DNA from: Thiohalocapsa marina
Lineage (GTDB): Bacteria; Pseudomonadota; Gammaproteobacteria; Chromatiales; Chromatiaceae
Direction of reading: 5' to 3'
Assembly: GCF_008632335.1 (NCBI RefSeq)
Contig: NZ_VWXX01000004.1
Location: 209,086-273,085, forward strand
Length of the DNA: 64,000 nucleotides
The notes beneath the pieces are model-generated. The model searched no databases. It was given only the letters and a program-made list of their open reading frames with translations, and was not told the origin of the DNA. Within the stretch, counting starts at the first letter, position 1. Every line of letters starts with the position of its first letter. The translations under genes and the position numbers were made by a program. Shown piece after piece: positions 56,101-64,000 of this stretch.

Positions 56101-57816
56101 ATGGACACGCGCCCCGTCCGGGACTCCTTTGTCTCTCGCGGATCGGTTGGCCTGACACCGCGTCAACGCCAGATCCTGCGACTGCTGTGCGAAGGCAAGG
56201 CAAACAAGGAGATCGCGCGCGAACTCGACATCGGCGTCGGCACGGTAAAACAGCACCTGGTCGGGCTGTTCAAGCGCCTGAACGTCCGCAACCGGAGCAT
56301 GGCGGTCTCCCGGGGCTTGTCGCTGCTGGCGGCGCCGGACGCCCGGGCGGAGCAGACTGACCTGGACACCGCACTGACGGATACCGACTGGCTGCAACAG
56401 CGGACCCTTGCCCGCCGCCCCTGCGTGGTGCTCAGCCTGGCGCTGCCGGACGCCGCACCCGCCGAGCTGCGCACGGCGCTGCAGCGGGCGCTGGCGGCGC
56501 GCGCCTTCGACGCCAGGGCGCTGTTGATTCCGCGCGACCAGGGCCTGGGCGATCTGCTGTTTGGCGTACGCCGCTCCAGCGAGAACGACCTGCTGGCCGC
56601 CGCGGCGCTGTTGTCTAACCTGTGTCAGGACGCACGGGCGGCGGCACCCACCGGCCCTGACCAGCTGCGCGTCGCCATCGACGCTGGCATGGCCGTCGTG
56701 AGCAAGGACCGCAGGGGCGCCTGGACCGGCGAGGCCGTCGCCACTCCGGCAGTCGCCAGGACCCGGCACCTGCTGCAGCAGACAGCGGACGGCGAACTGA
56801 GCCTCGGCGCCGGAGCACGGGATCTGCTAAGGGCCTTCGGCGCAGCCCCGGCCGCCACGGCACGCAAACCCTTACCCTTGTGCGATCTCCCGCGGCTGTT
56901 TCTCCTGCCCTCCCGGAGCCGCGCATCGCTGGTCGGCCGCGATCACGAATGGGCGCGGCTCAACGCCGCCCTTACCCCGGGCGCGGCAGGTCGGGTCATC
57001 CGCCTGGAGGGCGAGCGCGGCATGGGCAAATCCAGCCTGTGCCAGGCCGCCCTGAGCCACTGCCAGTCGCTGGGTGGCCGCGGCCTGTATCTGCGGACCT
57101 TGCCCGACGCGGGCGGCGCGCCGTTCCGCGACGCGGTCAGCGGCGCGCCGGTCGGGCTGGAACAGGCCATCGACGCCCTGTCGGCGCCCATCGCGGGCCA
57201 ACCGGACCTGCTGGTCATCGACGATCTGCATCTGCTGCCCCGGCCGACGGCAACGCGCGTGCTGGCCCAGGCCTCCCCCGCGGCGGCGCGCGGGCGCGTC
57301 GTGCTGCTGAGCGGCGTCCGATCGGCCCCGGCCGGCGCCGCGCATCGGGCGGATGACGCGGATCGGGCGGAGCCAATCCGCTTGCGCCGGCTGCCAGACG
57401 CGGCCATCCGCCGCCTGATTGACGATCTGGCGGCCGCCGCCGACACACCGCCGGATCCGGAGATCCGCCGCCATATCTGCCGGCAGGCCGCAGGGGTGCC
57501 GTTCTTTGCCGTGGAACTGGCCCGGGCCTCTGGCGACGAACTCCCGCTGCCGCTGCTGGCGGTGATCGCGGCCCGGCTGGACGGCTTCGAACTGGACTGG
57601 CGGATGTTGCAGACCCTGGCGGAGACCGCCACCAGCCGCCACCACCTGGCCGGACTGAGCGAGGACCTGGGACAGCCCTTGGCGCAGGTCCGCGATGCGG
57701 TCAGCGCCGCGGTGCGCGCGGGCATCCTGACCGGCGGACCGGGCCAGGACGGCGATGAGCCCGTCGCCTTTCGCCACCCCCTGATTCGCCGCGCCGTCGC
57801 CACCCTCGGAATCTGA
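56101..57816 (+). CDS. LuxR-type regulator with cyclase-like and AAA ATPase domains
   Basis: 571 residues from the ATG at 56101. A LuxR helix-turn-helix stands at the N-terminus (LTPRQRQILRLLCEGKANKE, residues 18-37, to NRSMAV), the reverse of the usual C-terminal place. Residues about 100-245 resemble a degenerate nucleotide-cyclase homology domain (LRVAIDAGMAVVSKD and GEAVATPAVARTRHLL). An AAA/MalT-type ATPase follows, with Walker A EGERGMGKSSL near residue 305 and Walker B DLLVIDDLHLL near 369. It ends without a long ligand-binding repeat. It lies inside the secretion operon and probably controls it. Confidence 0.8.
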   Translation: MDTRPVRDSFVSRGSVGLTPRQRQILRLLCEGKANKEIARELDIGVGTVKQHLVGLFKRLNVRNRSMAVSRGLSLLAAPDARAEQTDLDTALTDTDWLQQRTLARRPCVVLSLALPDAAPAELRTALQRALAARAFDARALLIPRDQGLGDLLFGVRRSSENDLLAAAALLSNLCQDARAAAPTGPDQLRVAIDAGMAVVSKDRRGAWTGEAVATPAVARTRHLLQQTADGELSLGAGARDLLRAFGAAPAATARKPLPLCDLPRLFLLPSRSRASLVGRDHEWARLNAALTPGAAGRVIRLEGERGMGKSSLCQAALSHCQSLGGRGLYLRTLPDAGGAPFRDAVSGAPVGLEQAIDALSAPIAGQPDLLVIDDLHLLPRPTATRVLAQASPAAARGRVVLLSGVRSAPAGAAHRADDADRAEPIRLRRLPDAAIRRLIDDLAAAADTPPDPEIRRHICRQAAGVPFFAVELARASGDELPLPLLAVIAARLDGFELDWRMLQTLAETATSRHHLAGLSEDLGQPLAQVRDAVSAAVRAGILTGGPGQDGDEPVAFRHPLIRRAVATLGI

Positions 57817-57832
57817 CAGAGTTGCACCTGAT

Positions 57833-60800
57833 ATGAGCAATCCCGCGAAAGACGCGAAGCCTGGCCACGCGACCGAAGCCGGTACGGTCACGTCGGGCTC
57901 CCTGATCAAACTGCTCGGCGCGCCCGACCTGCGCAAGGTGCTGCCGGCACTGATCGCCAGCGCCCTGGTCTCGAACGTGCTGGTGCTGGCGCTGCCCCTG
58001 GCCATTCTGCAGATCCTGGACCGGGTCATTGTCAACCAGGCCCTGTCCACCCTGGGCTTTCTGGCCATCGGCCTGTTCGCGGCCCTGATCCTGGAACAAC
58101 TGCTGCGCGTCATCAACGGCATGCTCACCAGCTGGCTCGGCGCGCGGTTCGAACACCGCGCCACCATTCAGGCCCTGGACCACCTGTTTCGCGTGCCCCT
58201 GCGCCGCTACCAGCGCAATGAGCCCAGCGTCTACGCCGAGATGATCCAGGCGGCCAGCCGCGTTTCCGGGTTCTATTCCGGCCAGGCGCTGCTCGGGCTG
58301 CTGGACCTGCCGTTCGTGTTCCTCTTCCTCGGACTGATCTACCTGATCGGCGGCGCGCTGGTGCTGGTGCCGGTCACGCTGCTGCTGCTGTTCACGCTGC
58401 TGATGATGCGCCATGGCCGAGCCAGGCAAGGTCTTGTCCAGGGCCGGGCAGGCATAGAGGACCGCCGTACTGGTTTCCTGTACGAGCTGCTGTCGGGCAT
58501 CCACACGGTCAAGACCATGATGATGGAGCGCTCGATGCTGCGGCGCTACGAGATGCTGCAACGCGCCAGCGCCGAGGAAGAGGAGCACAGCACCACCCTG
58601 AGCGACCGGGCCGACCGCCTGGGGCACTACTTCTCGCAGCTCATGGTGATCTGCATCATCTCGGTCGGTGCCTGGATGGTCATCCAGGGCGACATGACCT
58701 CGGGCGGCCTGGCCGCCTCGCTGATCCTGTCCGTGCGGCTCATGCGCCCGCTGCGCCAGGGACTGCAGTTCAAGCATCGCTACCAGGAGTTCATCAGCGC
58801 CAACCAGCGCCTGCGGGAGCTGATGGCCCTGCCGGTGGTGGATGAGCCCGGCAAGCCACCGCTACCACCGATCGAGCGCGGCATCGAGTTGCGCGACGTC
58901 GAGGTCCGGTTTACCGATCAGCCGCTGTTCTCCGGGGTCAATCTGACGGTTCCCAAGGGCGCCTACATTGCCATCCGCGGGGCAAGCGGTTGCGGCAAGA
59001 CAACCCTGCTGAACGTCATCCGGGGCCTGGAACAGGCGGATGCCGGCGAGCTCCTGGTGGACGACCGTCCGCTATCCGACTTTGCCGCAAGTTCATGCTT
59101 CCGCCGCATCGCGCTGCTGCCCGAGGCGGGGATCGTCGTCTCCGGTACCATCCTCGAGAACCTGACCATGTTCGACGCGTCGCTGAATCGGCGGGCGCTG
59201 GAACTGGCCTCCGAGCTGGGCCTGGACGCCGTTGTCGCCGGCATGAAACTGGGCTACGAGACACGGCTCGGCGAAAACGCCAGCGAAACCCTGTCGATGG
59301 GCTTTCGCCAGTTGATCAGCATTGTCCGCGCGCTGGTCCGTGATCCGGACGTAATCCTGTTCGACGAGGCCAACATGGCGCTCGACATGGATCGCGACCG
59401 GGATCTGCGCCGCTACCTGGAACAGCAGAAGGGCAGATGCAGCCTGATCCTGGTGTCGCATCGCCCGTCGTATCTCGCCCTGGCAGATCGGAATTATTAC
59501 CTGCACGATGGCCGGCTCCACGACACCGCGCCCGAGCAGCCCCTGGCCGATCAGGAACCTGCGCAAGCCCCGCCGCGGCCGGAGACCGATGGCCACCTGG
59601 CCCGGCTGATCGAAGAGCGTCTGACACACCCCACCGACCTGTCGCGTTGCCTCCAGCCCCTGCTGTATGCCCTGGATTGGCAGGGTCAGACGCAGGATCT
59701 GGCGGAAGCCCTGCCGCACATGGATATCGAGCTGGACCTGTCCGGGCTGTTTGCGGTGCTGTCGGAGCTGGAATACGCAGTGCACCCGCTCGGGGCCATG
59801 CGCAAGCCGCCGGACGACCGGCTGGCCCCTTACCTGTATCTGCCCAGGCGCGGTCCGGCGCAGGTCGTCATCGAGCGCACGCTCGAGGGCCAGTTGCGGG
59901 TGTTCGACGGCGGCAGCGGAGAACAGATGCTGGTGGACCGCCTGTCCGGGGCCGGCACCTTCTACGTGTTCAAACCCGCTCCGGCACGGGACACGCCCGA
60001 CAGCAAGACAAGCTGGGTGACCGGGGTCCTGCACCGGTTTCGCGCCCATCAGCGCCTCATCCTGCTGATCACGGTCCTGACCACCATCCTCAGCCTGGCG
60101 CCGCCCCTATACACCCGCACCACCTGGGACCGTGTGATCCCGGTGGGCGACATCCAGATCGAGCTGTACCTGTTCGTCGGTGCGCTCATCGCCGTCGCCA
60201 TCGGCTGGATACTCAGCATGGTGAAGGGCCGCATGCTGGGCCATGTGGGCGGTCGCGCCGAATACATCATCGGTATCGGCCTGACGCGACGCATCCTCGG
60301 GCTGCGATCCGTATCCATCGAGGGCGTGCCCGTCACCCGACAGGTCCGGCGGCTTCGCGGACTGCACCGCCTGCGGGAATATTTTGTCGGCCCCATCGCC
60401 CGACTGGCCTTCGACCTCCCCGCAACGCTGATCCTGGTGGCCGTGCTGGTACTGATCAATCCGTGGATGAGCATCGTGCTGCTCGCCTCCGTAAGCGCCT
60501 TCGCACTGGCCGGGTTTTTTGTCTTTCGCGCAAGCAAGCGGCCATCCCAGGCGGCGTCCGTGGCATCGGCGGCGCGCCGCGAATTCATCGACGAGACGCT
60601 ACATGCGCTGCGCCTTATTCGCGAGAGCGGCGCCGAGCCCGCCTGGACCGAGCGGCTGCGCACGCTGAGCGCCGAGGCGGTGCTGAGCGGATTCCGCAGT
60701 CGCCGCCTCACGCAACAGGTACAGGGCCTGTCGCGGGTGCTGGCGGGTGGCACCGGCGTATTGACGCTGATCACGTCCGCCTTCCTGGCCATCAAGGGTG

Positions 60801-61699
60801 AGATCAGCAACGGCACCCTGCTGGCCACCCAGATCCTGATCTGGCGCATCACCGGGCCGATGCAGAACCTGTTCCTGGCGTCGACCTCGGCCACGCGCAT
60901 CAAGGAAAACATCCGCCAGATCGACAACCTGATGCGGTTGCCGCTGGAGCGTGATCGCGGCATCCACCAGACCATCCGGCCCGCGGTCCAGGGGCAGGTC
61001 AACCTGGAGCGGGTGTCATTCCGCTACTCCAATGACAGCGACCCGGCGCTGCTCGGCGTGACCTGCGAGATCGCCTCCAGGCAGTTCCTGGCCATCACCG
61101 GGCCGGACGGCGCCGGCAAGAGCACGCTGCTGCACCTGATCCTGAAGATGTATCTGCCCCAGGCCGGCAGCATCCGGCTCGACAACATCGACATCCGGCA
61201 ACTGACCACCACCGACCTGCGCTCCCGCATCAGCTACATGCCGCAGAGCTGCGACCTGTTCTACGGCACGATCACCCAGAACCTGCGACTCGCGCATCCG
61301 GCAGCCAGCAACGACGAGATACGCTGGGCCGCCGACATGTCCGGGCTGCTGGCGGATATCGAAGACCTGCCCGAGGGCTTCGAGACCCGCATCTCCAGCA
61401 GTCGCGCGCTGCAACTGCCGCGCGGGTTCCGTCAGCGACTGTCGCTTGCCCGCACCATGCTGCGGCCCGCGCCCCTGGTGCTGATGGACGAGCCGGGCAC
61501 CGGCATGGACACCGCCGGCGACCTGGCGCTGGAGCGCTGCATCCGCTGGCTGATGGGGCGAACCACACTGATCGTGGTCACGCTGCGGCCCGGCCACATG
61601 CGGCTCGCAGACCGGGTGTTGTACCTGGAGAAGGGCCGCGTCACCGCGATCGGCCCCTTCGATCAACTTGAGGCAAAGATAATGGCGGGGTTGCGTTGA
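57833..61699 (+). CDS. Fused double type I secretion ABC exporter with C39-like domain
   Basis: 1,288 residues, about twice a normal type I secretion ABC protein. The order is membrane domain 1 (about 30-330), ATPase 1, a C39-peptidase-like domain without catalytic residues (about 590-715), membrane domain 2 (from 735) and ATPase 2. Walker A motifs are GASGCGKTTL (near 383) and GPDGAGKSTL (near 1088), and Walker B are ILFDEAN and LVLMDEPG. Both signature loops are degenerate (LSMGF and LPRGF instead of LSGGQ). ATPase 2 has lost the H-loop histidine (VVTLRPGH). It starts 17 bp after the regulator. Confidence 0.88.
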   Translation: MSNPAKDAKPGHATEAGTVTSGSLIKLLGAPDLRKVLPALIASALVSNVLVLALPLAILQILDRVIVNQALSTLGFLAIGLFAALILEQLLRVINGMLTSWLGARFEHRATIQALDHLFRVPLRRYQRNEPSVYAEMIQAASRVSGFYSGQALLGLLDLPFVFLFLGLIYLIGGALVLVPVTLLLLFTLLMMRHGRARQGLVQGRAGIEDRRTGFLYELLSGIHTVKTMMMERSMLRRYEMLQRASAEEEEHSTTLSDRADRLGHYFSQLMVICIISVGAWMVIQGDMTSGGLAASLILSVRLMRPLRQGLQFKHRYQEFISANQRLRELMALPVVDEPGKPPLPPIERGIELRDVEVRFTDQPLFSGVNLTVPKGAYIAIRGASGCGKTTLLNVIRGLEQADAGELLVDDRPLSDFAASSCFRRIALLPEAGIVVSGTILENLTMFDASLNRRALELASELGLDAVVAGMKLGYETRLGENASETLSMGFRQLISIVRALVRDPDVILFDEANMALDMDRDRDLRRYLEQQKGRCSLILVSHRPSYLALADRNYYLHDGRLHDTAPEQPLADQEPAQAPPRPETDGHLARLIEERLTHPTDLSRCLQPLLYALDWQGQTQDLAEALPHMDIELDLSGLFAVLSELEYAVHPLGAMRKPPDDRLAPYLYLPRRGPAQVVIERTLEGQLRVFDGGSGEQMLVDRLSGAGTFYVFKPAPARDTPDSKTSWVTGVLHRFRAHQRLILLITVLTTILSLAPPLYTRTTWDRVIPVGDIQIELYLFVGALIAVAIGWILSMVKGRMLGHVGGRAEYIIGIGLTRRILGLRSVSIEGVPVTRQVRRLRGLHRLREYFVGPIARLAFDLPATLILVAVLVLINPWMSIVLLASVSAFALAGFFVFRASKRPSQAASVASAARREFIDETLHALRLIRESGAEPAWTERLRTLSAEAVLSGFRSRRLTQQVQGLSRVLAGGTGVLTLITSAFLAIKGEISNGTLLATQILIWRITGPMQNLFLASTSATRIKENIRQIDNLMRLPLERDRGIHQTIRPAVQGQVNLERVSFRYSNDSDPALLGVTCEIASRQFLAITGPDGAGKSTLLHLILKMYLPQAGSIRLDNIDIRQLTTTDLRSRISYMPQSCDLFYGTITQNLRLAHPAASNDEIRWAADMSGLLADIEDLPEGFETRISSSRALQLPRGFRQRLSLARTMLRPAPLVLMDEPGTGMDTAGDLALERCIRWLMGRTTLIVVTLRPGHMRLADRVLYLEKGRVTAIGPFDQLEAKIMAGLR

Positions 61700-63063
61700 T
61701 GAGCACCGAGACCAAAAACGCGAACAGTCAGACGGGCAATCACGACGTAAAGCTCGGCAGCCGCCAGCGGCGCCTGCTGTCGGAGGCCGCCCAGGTCGAG
61801 GAAGAACTGATACCGGCATTCTTCCGCCCGGTGCTGTTGCTGGTCACCGGCATGGTCATCATCTTTCTTGCCTGGGCCGGAACCACTACACTGCCGGAAA
61901 TCGCTACGGCACGCGGACAGATCATCCCGTCCGGCAAGATCAAGGTGGTGCAACACCTCGATGGCGGCGTGGTGGAATCCATCGAGGTCGACGAACGGAT
62001 GCTGGTGCAGCAAGGCCAGGTCTTGCTGAGAATCGACGGCTCCCAGGCCATGGCCGATCAACAGCAGATGCTGGCGCGCCTGGCGGCACTGCAGCTTCGC
62101 GCCGAGCGGCTCGATGCCTTCGTCAGCGACCGTGATCCGGATTTTTCCGACTATGTCGACCGCTATCCCGGGCTCGTGGCCGATCAGCGCGGGATCTTTC
62201 TCAACCAGACCGCCACGCGAGACTCCACCCTGGAGATCCTCGGCCGGCAGATCGATCAGCGCCAACACCGCCTGGCACAACTGAAAGACGCGCTCGACAT
62301 CGCCCGGCAGCAACAGGCCCTGACGACGGAACTGATCGAGATGCGCGAGGAACTGGGCGAGCGCAAGCTCATCGACCGCACCACGCTGCTCGAGACGCGC
62401 CGCGCCCAGATCACCGCCCTGGGCGAGGTCGCGCGCCTGACGCAGGAAATCGACCTGGTCACGCAAGAACTGGCGGAGGCCGAGACGCGGCTGCTGGATA
62501 CCGAAAACCAGCTCCGCCGCGATGCGTCGACCGAACTTGGCACCGTCCGCGCGGAGATTGCGGAGGTGGAGGAAAGCCTGCAGCGGCTGGATGCCCGCGT
62601 GCAACGCCTGGAGGTGGTGGCGCCAGATCACGGTTACGTGCATGACCTGAAGGTCCAGACCGTGGGCCAGGTGATTCAGCCCGGCGAACTGCTGATGCAA
62701 ATCGTCCCGGATACCGCTCCGCTGGAGGCGGAGGTCCGCATCCTGCCCAAGGACATCGGCTTCGTCCGGCCCGGACAGGACGTCAATCTGCGCGTCAGCG
62801 CCTACGACTACTCCCGCTACGGCTATGCCCGGGGCGTGCTGAAACGCATCTCCGCATCCAACATCCTGGAACCGGGCGGCGCGGTCTATTTTCTCGGCTG
62901 GGTCGGCTTCGACCAACCCTACGTGGGCGACGATCCGGACCTCAATCCGCTGCAGGTCGGCATGGCCGTCGAGGCGGAAATCGTCACCGGCCAGAAGACC
63001 GTTCTCGGCTATCTGGCGCAACCCATCGCCGACGCCGTCTCCCGGGCCTTCAGAGAGCGCTAG
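61699..63063 (+). CDS. HlyD-family membrane-fusion protein of the type I secretion system
   Basis: 454 residues; the ATG at 61699 shares one base with the exporter stop (TGATG). One membrane span lies near residues 45-65. The biotinyl-lipoyl segments flank a long coiled coil, about residues 110-310 (for example QRQHRLAQLKDALDIARQQQ). The start GQIIPSGKIKVVQHLDGGVV and the end VYFLGWVGFDQ are typical of HlyD/LapC adaptors. It should bridge the exporter and the TolC-like protein. Confidence 0.95.
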   Translation: MSTETKNANSQTGNHDVKLGSRQRRLLSEAAQVEEELIPAFFRPVLLLVTGMVIIFLAWAGTTTLPEIATARGQIIPSGKIKVVQHLDGGVVESIEVDERMLVQQGQVLLRIDGSQAMADQQQMLARLAALQLRAERLDAFVSDRDPDFSDYVDRYPGLVADQRGIFLNQTATRDSTLEILGRQIDQRQHRLAQLKDALDIARQQQALTTELIEMREELGERKLIDRTTLLETRRAQITALGEVARLTQEIDLVTQELAEAETRLLDTENQLRRDASTELGTVRAEIAEVEESLQRLDARVQRLEVVAPDHGYVHDLKVQTVGQVIQPGELLMQIVPDTAPLEAEVRILPKDIGFVRPGQDVNLRVSAYDYSRYGYARGVLKRISASNILEPGGAVYFLGWVGFDQPYVGDDPDLNPLQVGMAVEAEIVTGQKTVLGYLAQPIADAVSRAFRER

Positions 63064-63111
63064 CGGAGGCCCTGAAAAAATCAGCACGCAAGCCGAAAAC
63101 ACGCTTACCAG

Positions 63112-63134
63112 CGCGCCCGGCCTCACCGGGCGCG
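63112..63134. other. Perfect GC hairpin between hlyD-like gene and the secreted-protein gene
   Basis: CGCGCCCGG / CCGGGCGCG around the loop CCTCA makes a strong 9 bp stem but has no T run. It may attenuate transcription into the repeat-protein gene or stabilise the upstream message. Confidence 0.55.
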
Positions 63135-63224
63135 ACCGCCCCATGTAACCAATGGCCAGCTAGCGGCACCCCTCATCGCCAACTACATTGATAGTGCAGA
63201 AGTCGCTTTCTGGAGCGGAAGTCC

Positions 63225-64000
63225 ATGGCTGAGCCGAACACCCCGTTAGACGAAACCAACCAGAATCCATCGTCGGAACCGACGAATGAGGAAGGGGTCT
63301 CGTTCGACGAACAAACCGCGCTGCAGGACGTTCCGGACGCCACGCCGGAGAATCCCGAAGAGCTGGAAGCTCCGCCCGACCGCGCCATGGGAGAGGGCAA
63401 CGAGAACATCCAGACGCGCACGCCCGGCGAAGATGCCGACACCCTGCCGGACCTTGGCGGCGAACAGGAACAGCCGCAGATCCCCAGCAGCGCGCCAGAC
63501 ATCCCGCGGTCGCCAGAGCCCACCACCGACGTCACCGCAGGCAGCCAGGACCCTGTATCTCCGCTCGACTTTCCGCAGCCAGAAAGCGACATCACGTCCG
63601 CTGACGAAACAAGCCAGACCGAACCCGACATCGAATACCGCTCATTCGACGTTGTAGAGCCGCTCGGCGCCGATATCGGTACAGCTGATGCGGCAGATGA
63701 GCCGACTTCACCGACCAGTCCGACTTCACCGACCAGTCCGACTTCACCGACCAGTCCGACTTCACCGACCAGCCCAACTTCGCCAACGAGTCCGACGTCG
63801 CCGACCAGTCCGACATCGCCGACGAGTCCGACGTCGCCGACGAGTCCGACATCGCCGACCAGCCCGACGTCGCCGACGAGGCCGACATCGCCGACCAGCC
63901 CGACCTCGCCGACGAGCCCAACATCGCCAACGAGTCCGACATCGCCGACGAGCCCGACGTCGCCGACGAGCCCGACGTCGCCGACGAGTCCGACGTCGCC
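63225..64000 (+). CDS. Start of a Pro-Thr-Ser repeat protein, probable type I secretion substrate (3' truncated by window)
   Basis: Open from the ATG at 63225 (MAEPNTPLDETNQNPSSEPT), behind GGAGCGGAAG, to the window edge. The first 159 residues are acidic and rich in Pro, Glu and Asp with no signal peptide, as expected for a type I secretion substrate. From 63702 the frame encodes at least 33 tandem PTS triplets. The protein probably continues into a large adhesin or RTX-type protein, because it follows the exporter and adaptor genes, but no RTX motif is visible. Confidence 0.75.
   Translation, partial: MAEPNTPLDETNQNPSSEPTNEEGVSFDEQTALQDVPDATPENPEELEAPPDRAMGEGNENIQTRTPGEDADTLPDLGGEQEQPQIPSSAPDIPRSPEPTTDVTAGSQDPVSPLDFPQPESDITSADETSQTEPDIEYRSFDVVEPLGADIGTADAADEPTSPTSPTSPTSPTSPTSPTSPTSPTSPTSPTSPTSPTSPTSPTSPTSPTSPTSPTSPTRPTSPTSPTSPTSPTSPTSPTSPTSPTSPTSPTSPTSPTS
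63702..63998 (+). repeat. Tandem 18 bp repeat encoding (PTSPTS)n
   Basis: Thirty-three 9 bp units with no gap, starting CCGACTTCACCGACCAGT. The serine codon strictly alternates between TCN and AGY, so the true DNA unit is 18 bp. The only exception is an AGG (Arg) in an AGY position at unit 20. The array continues beyond the window. Confidence 0.95.

Noticed and set aside
63702..63998. Tandem repeat considered as a CRISPR array
   Set aside because: Units are contiguous 18 bp repeats without unique spacers and stay in one coding frame.

Overview
The window looks like chromosomal DNA of a high-GC autotrophic gammaproteobacterium, most likely a purple sulfur bacterium (Chromatiaceae) or close relative. 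The evidence is a form IA RuBisCO operon with cbbQ and cbbO, a chlamydia-like V-type ATPase operon, a split class III ribonucleotide reductase, DUF3124 and DUF3611 proteins and an AAA-ATPase/PD-(D/E)XK protein. Family assignments come from reading motifs; no database search was run.

Layout. 1-3.6 kb: end of a phosphate acetyl/butyryltransferase, a two-subunit CoA-transferase and an SLC13-type permease with TrkA-C domains. 3.7-11.3 kb: V-type ATPase operon in the order B-D-I-K-E-DUF2764-A. 11.4-15.4 kb: DUF3611 and DUF3124 proteins, an RND-pump relic, mltD and a small unknown gene. 15.5-18.6 kb: nrdG, a separately encoded glycyl-radical peptide and nrdD, behind two NrdR boxes 31 bp apart. 19-22.7 kb: a RAYT transposase bracketed by inverted short repeats, then a tldE/tldD pair. 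22.9-28.2 kb: tRNA-Glu, tRNA-Ala, htpX, uvrA and cysZ. 28.4-36.2 kb: cbbL-cbbS-cbbQ-[GxxExxY gene]-cbbO, a Uma2-like nuclease and two small unknown genes. 36.3-45.4 kb: an accessory locus with an HprK-related kinase, a PqqD-like protein, a PF14907-type nucleotidyltransferase, a Tat-leader protein and four glycosyltransferase genes. 46-49.5 kb: a META-domain protein, a frame-disrupted unknown gene and an AAA/PD-(D/E)XK protein. 49.5-53.9 kb: a CUT1 sugar ABC importer. 54-64 kb: a type I secretion locus with an outer-membrane factor carrying a SPOR-like tail, a LuxR/cyclase-like/AAA regulator, a fused double ABC exporter, an HlyD adaptor and the start of a Pro-Thr-Ser repeat protein that runs off the window.

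The best candidate for an undescribed system is the 36.3-45.4 kb locus. Kinase, PqqD-like recognition protein and nucleotidyltransferase also occur together in phosphorylated lasso-peptide clusters, but here there is no lasso cyclase or protease. Instead a Tat-leader protein with a composition-shifted, cysteine-containing body sits in the middle, surrounded by glycosyltransferases including a triple fusion and a GT47-like/GT10 fusion. A second theme is a family of imperfect inverted repeats whose arms resemble AACCGCAGAGGCGCAGAG. There are five paired copies and one solo arm. One pair frames the GxxExxY gene inside the cbb operon, and another lies inside a permease coding sequence and is translated.
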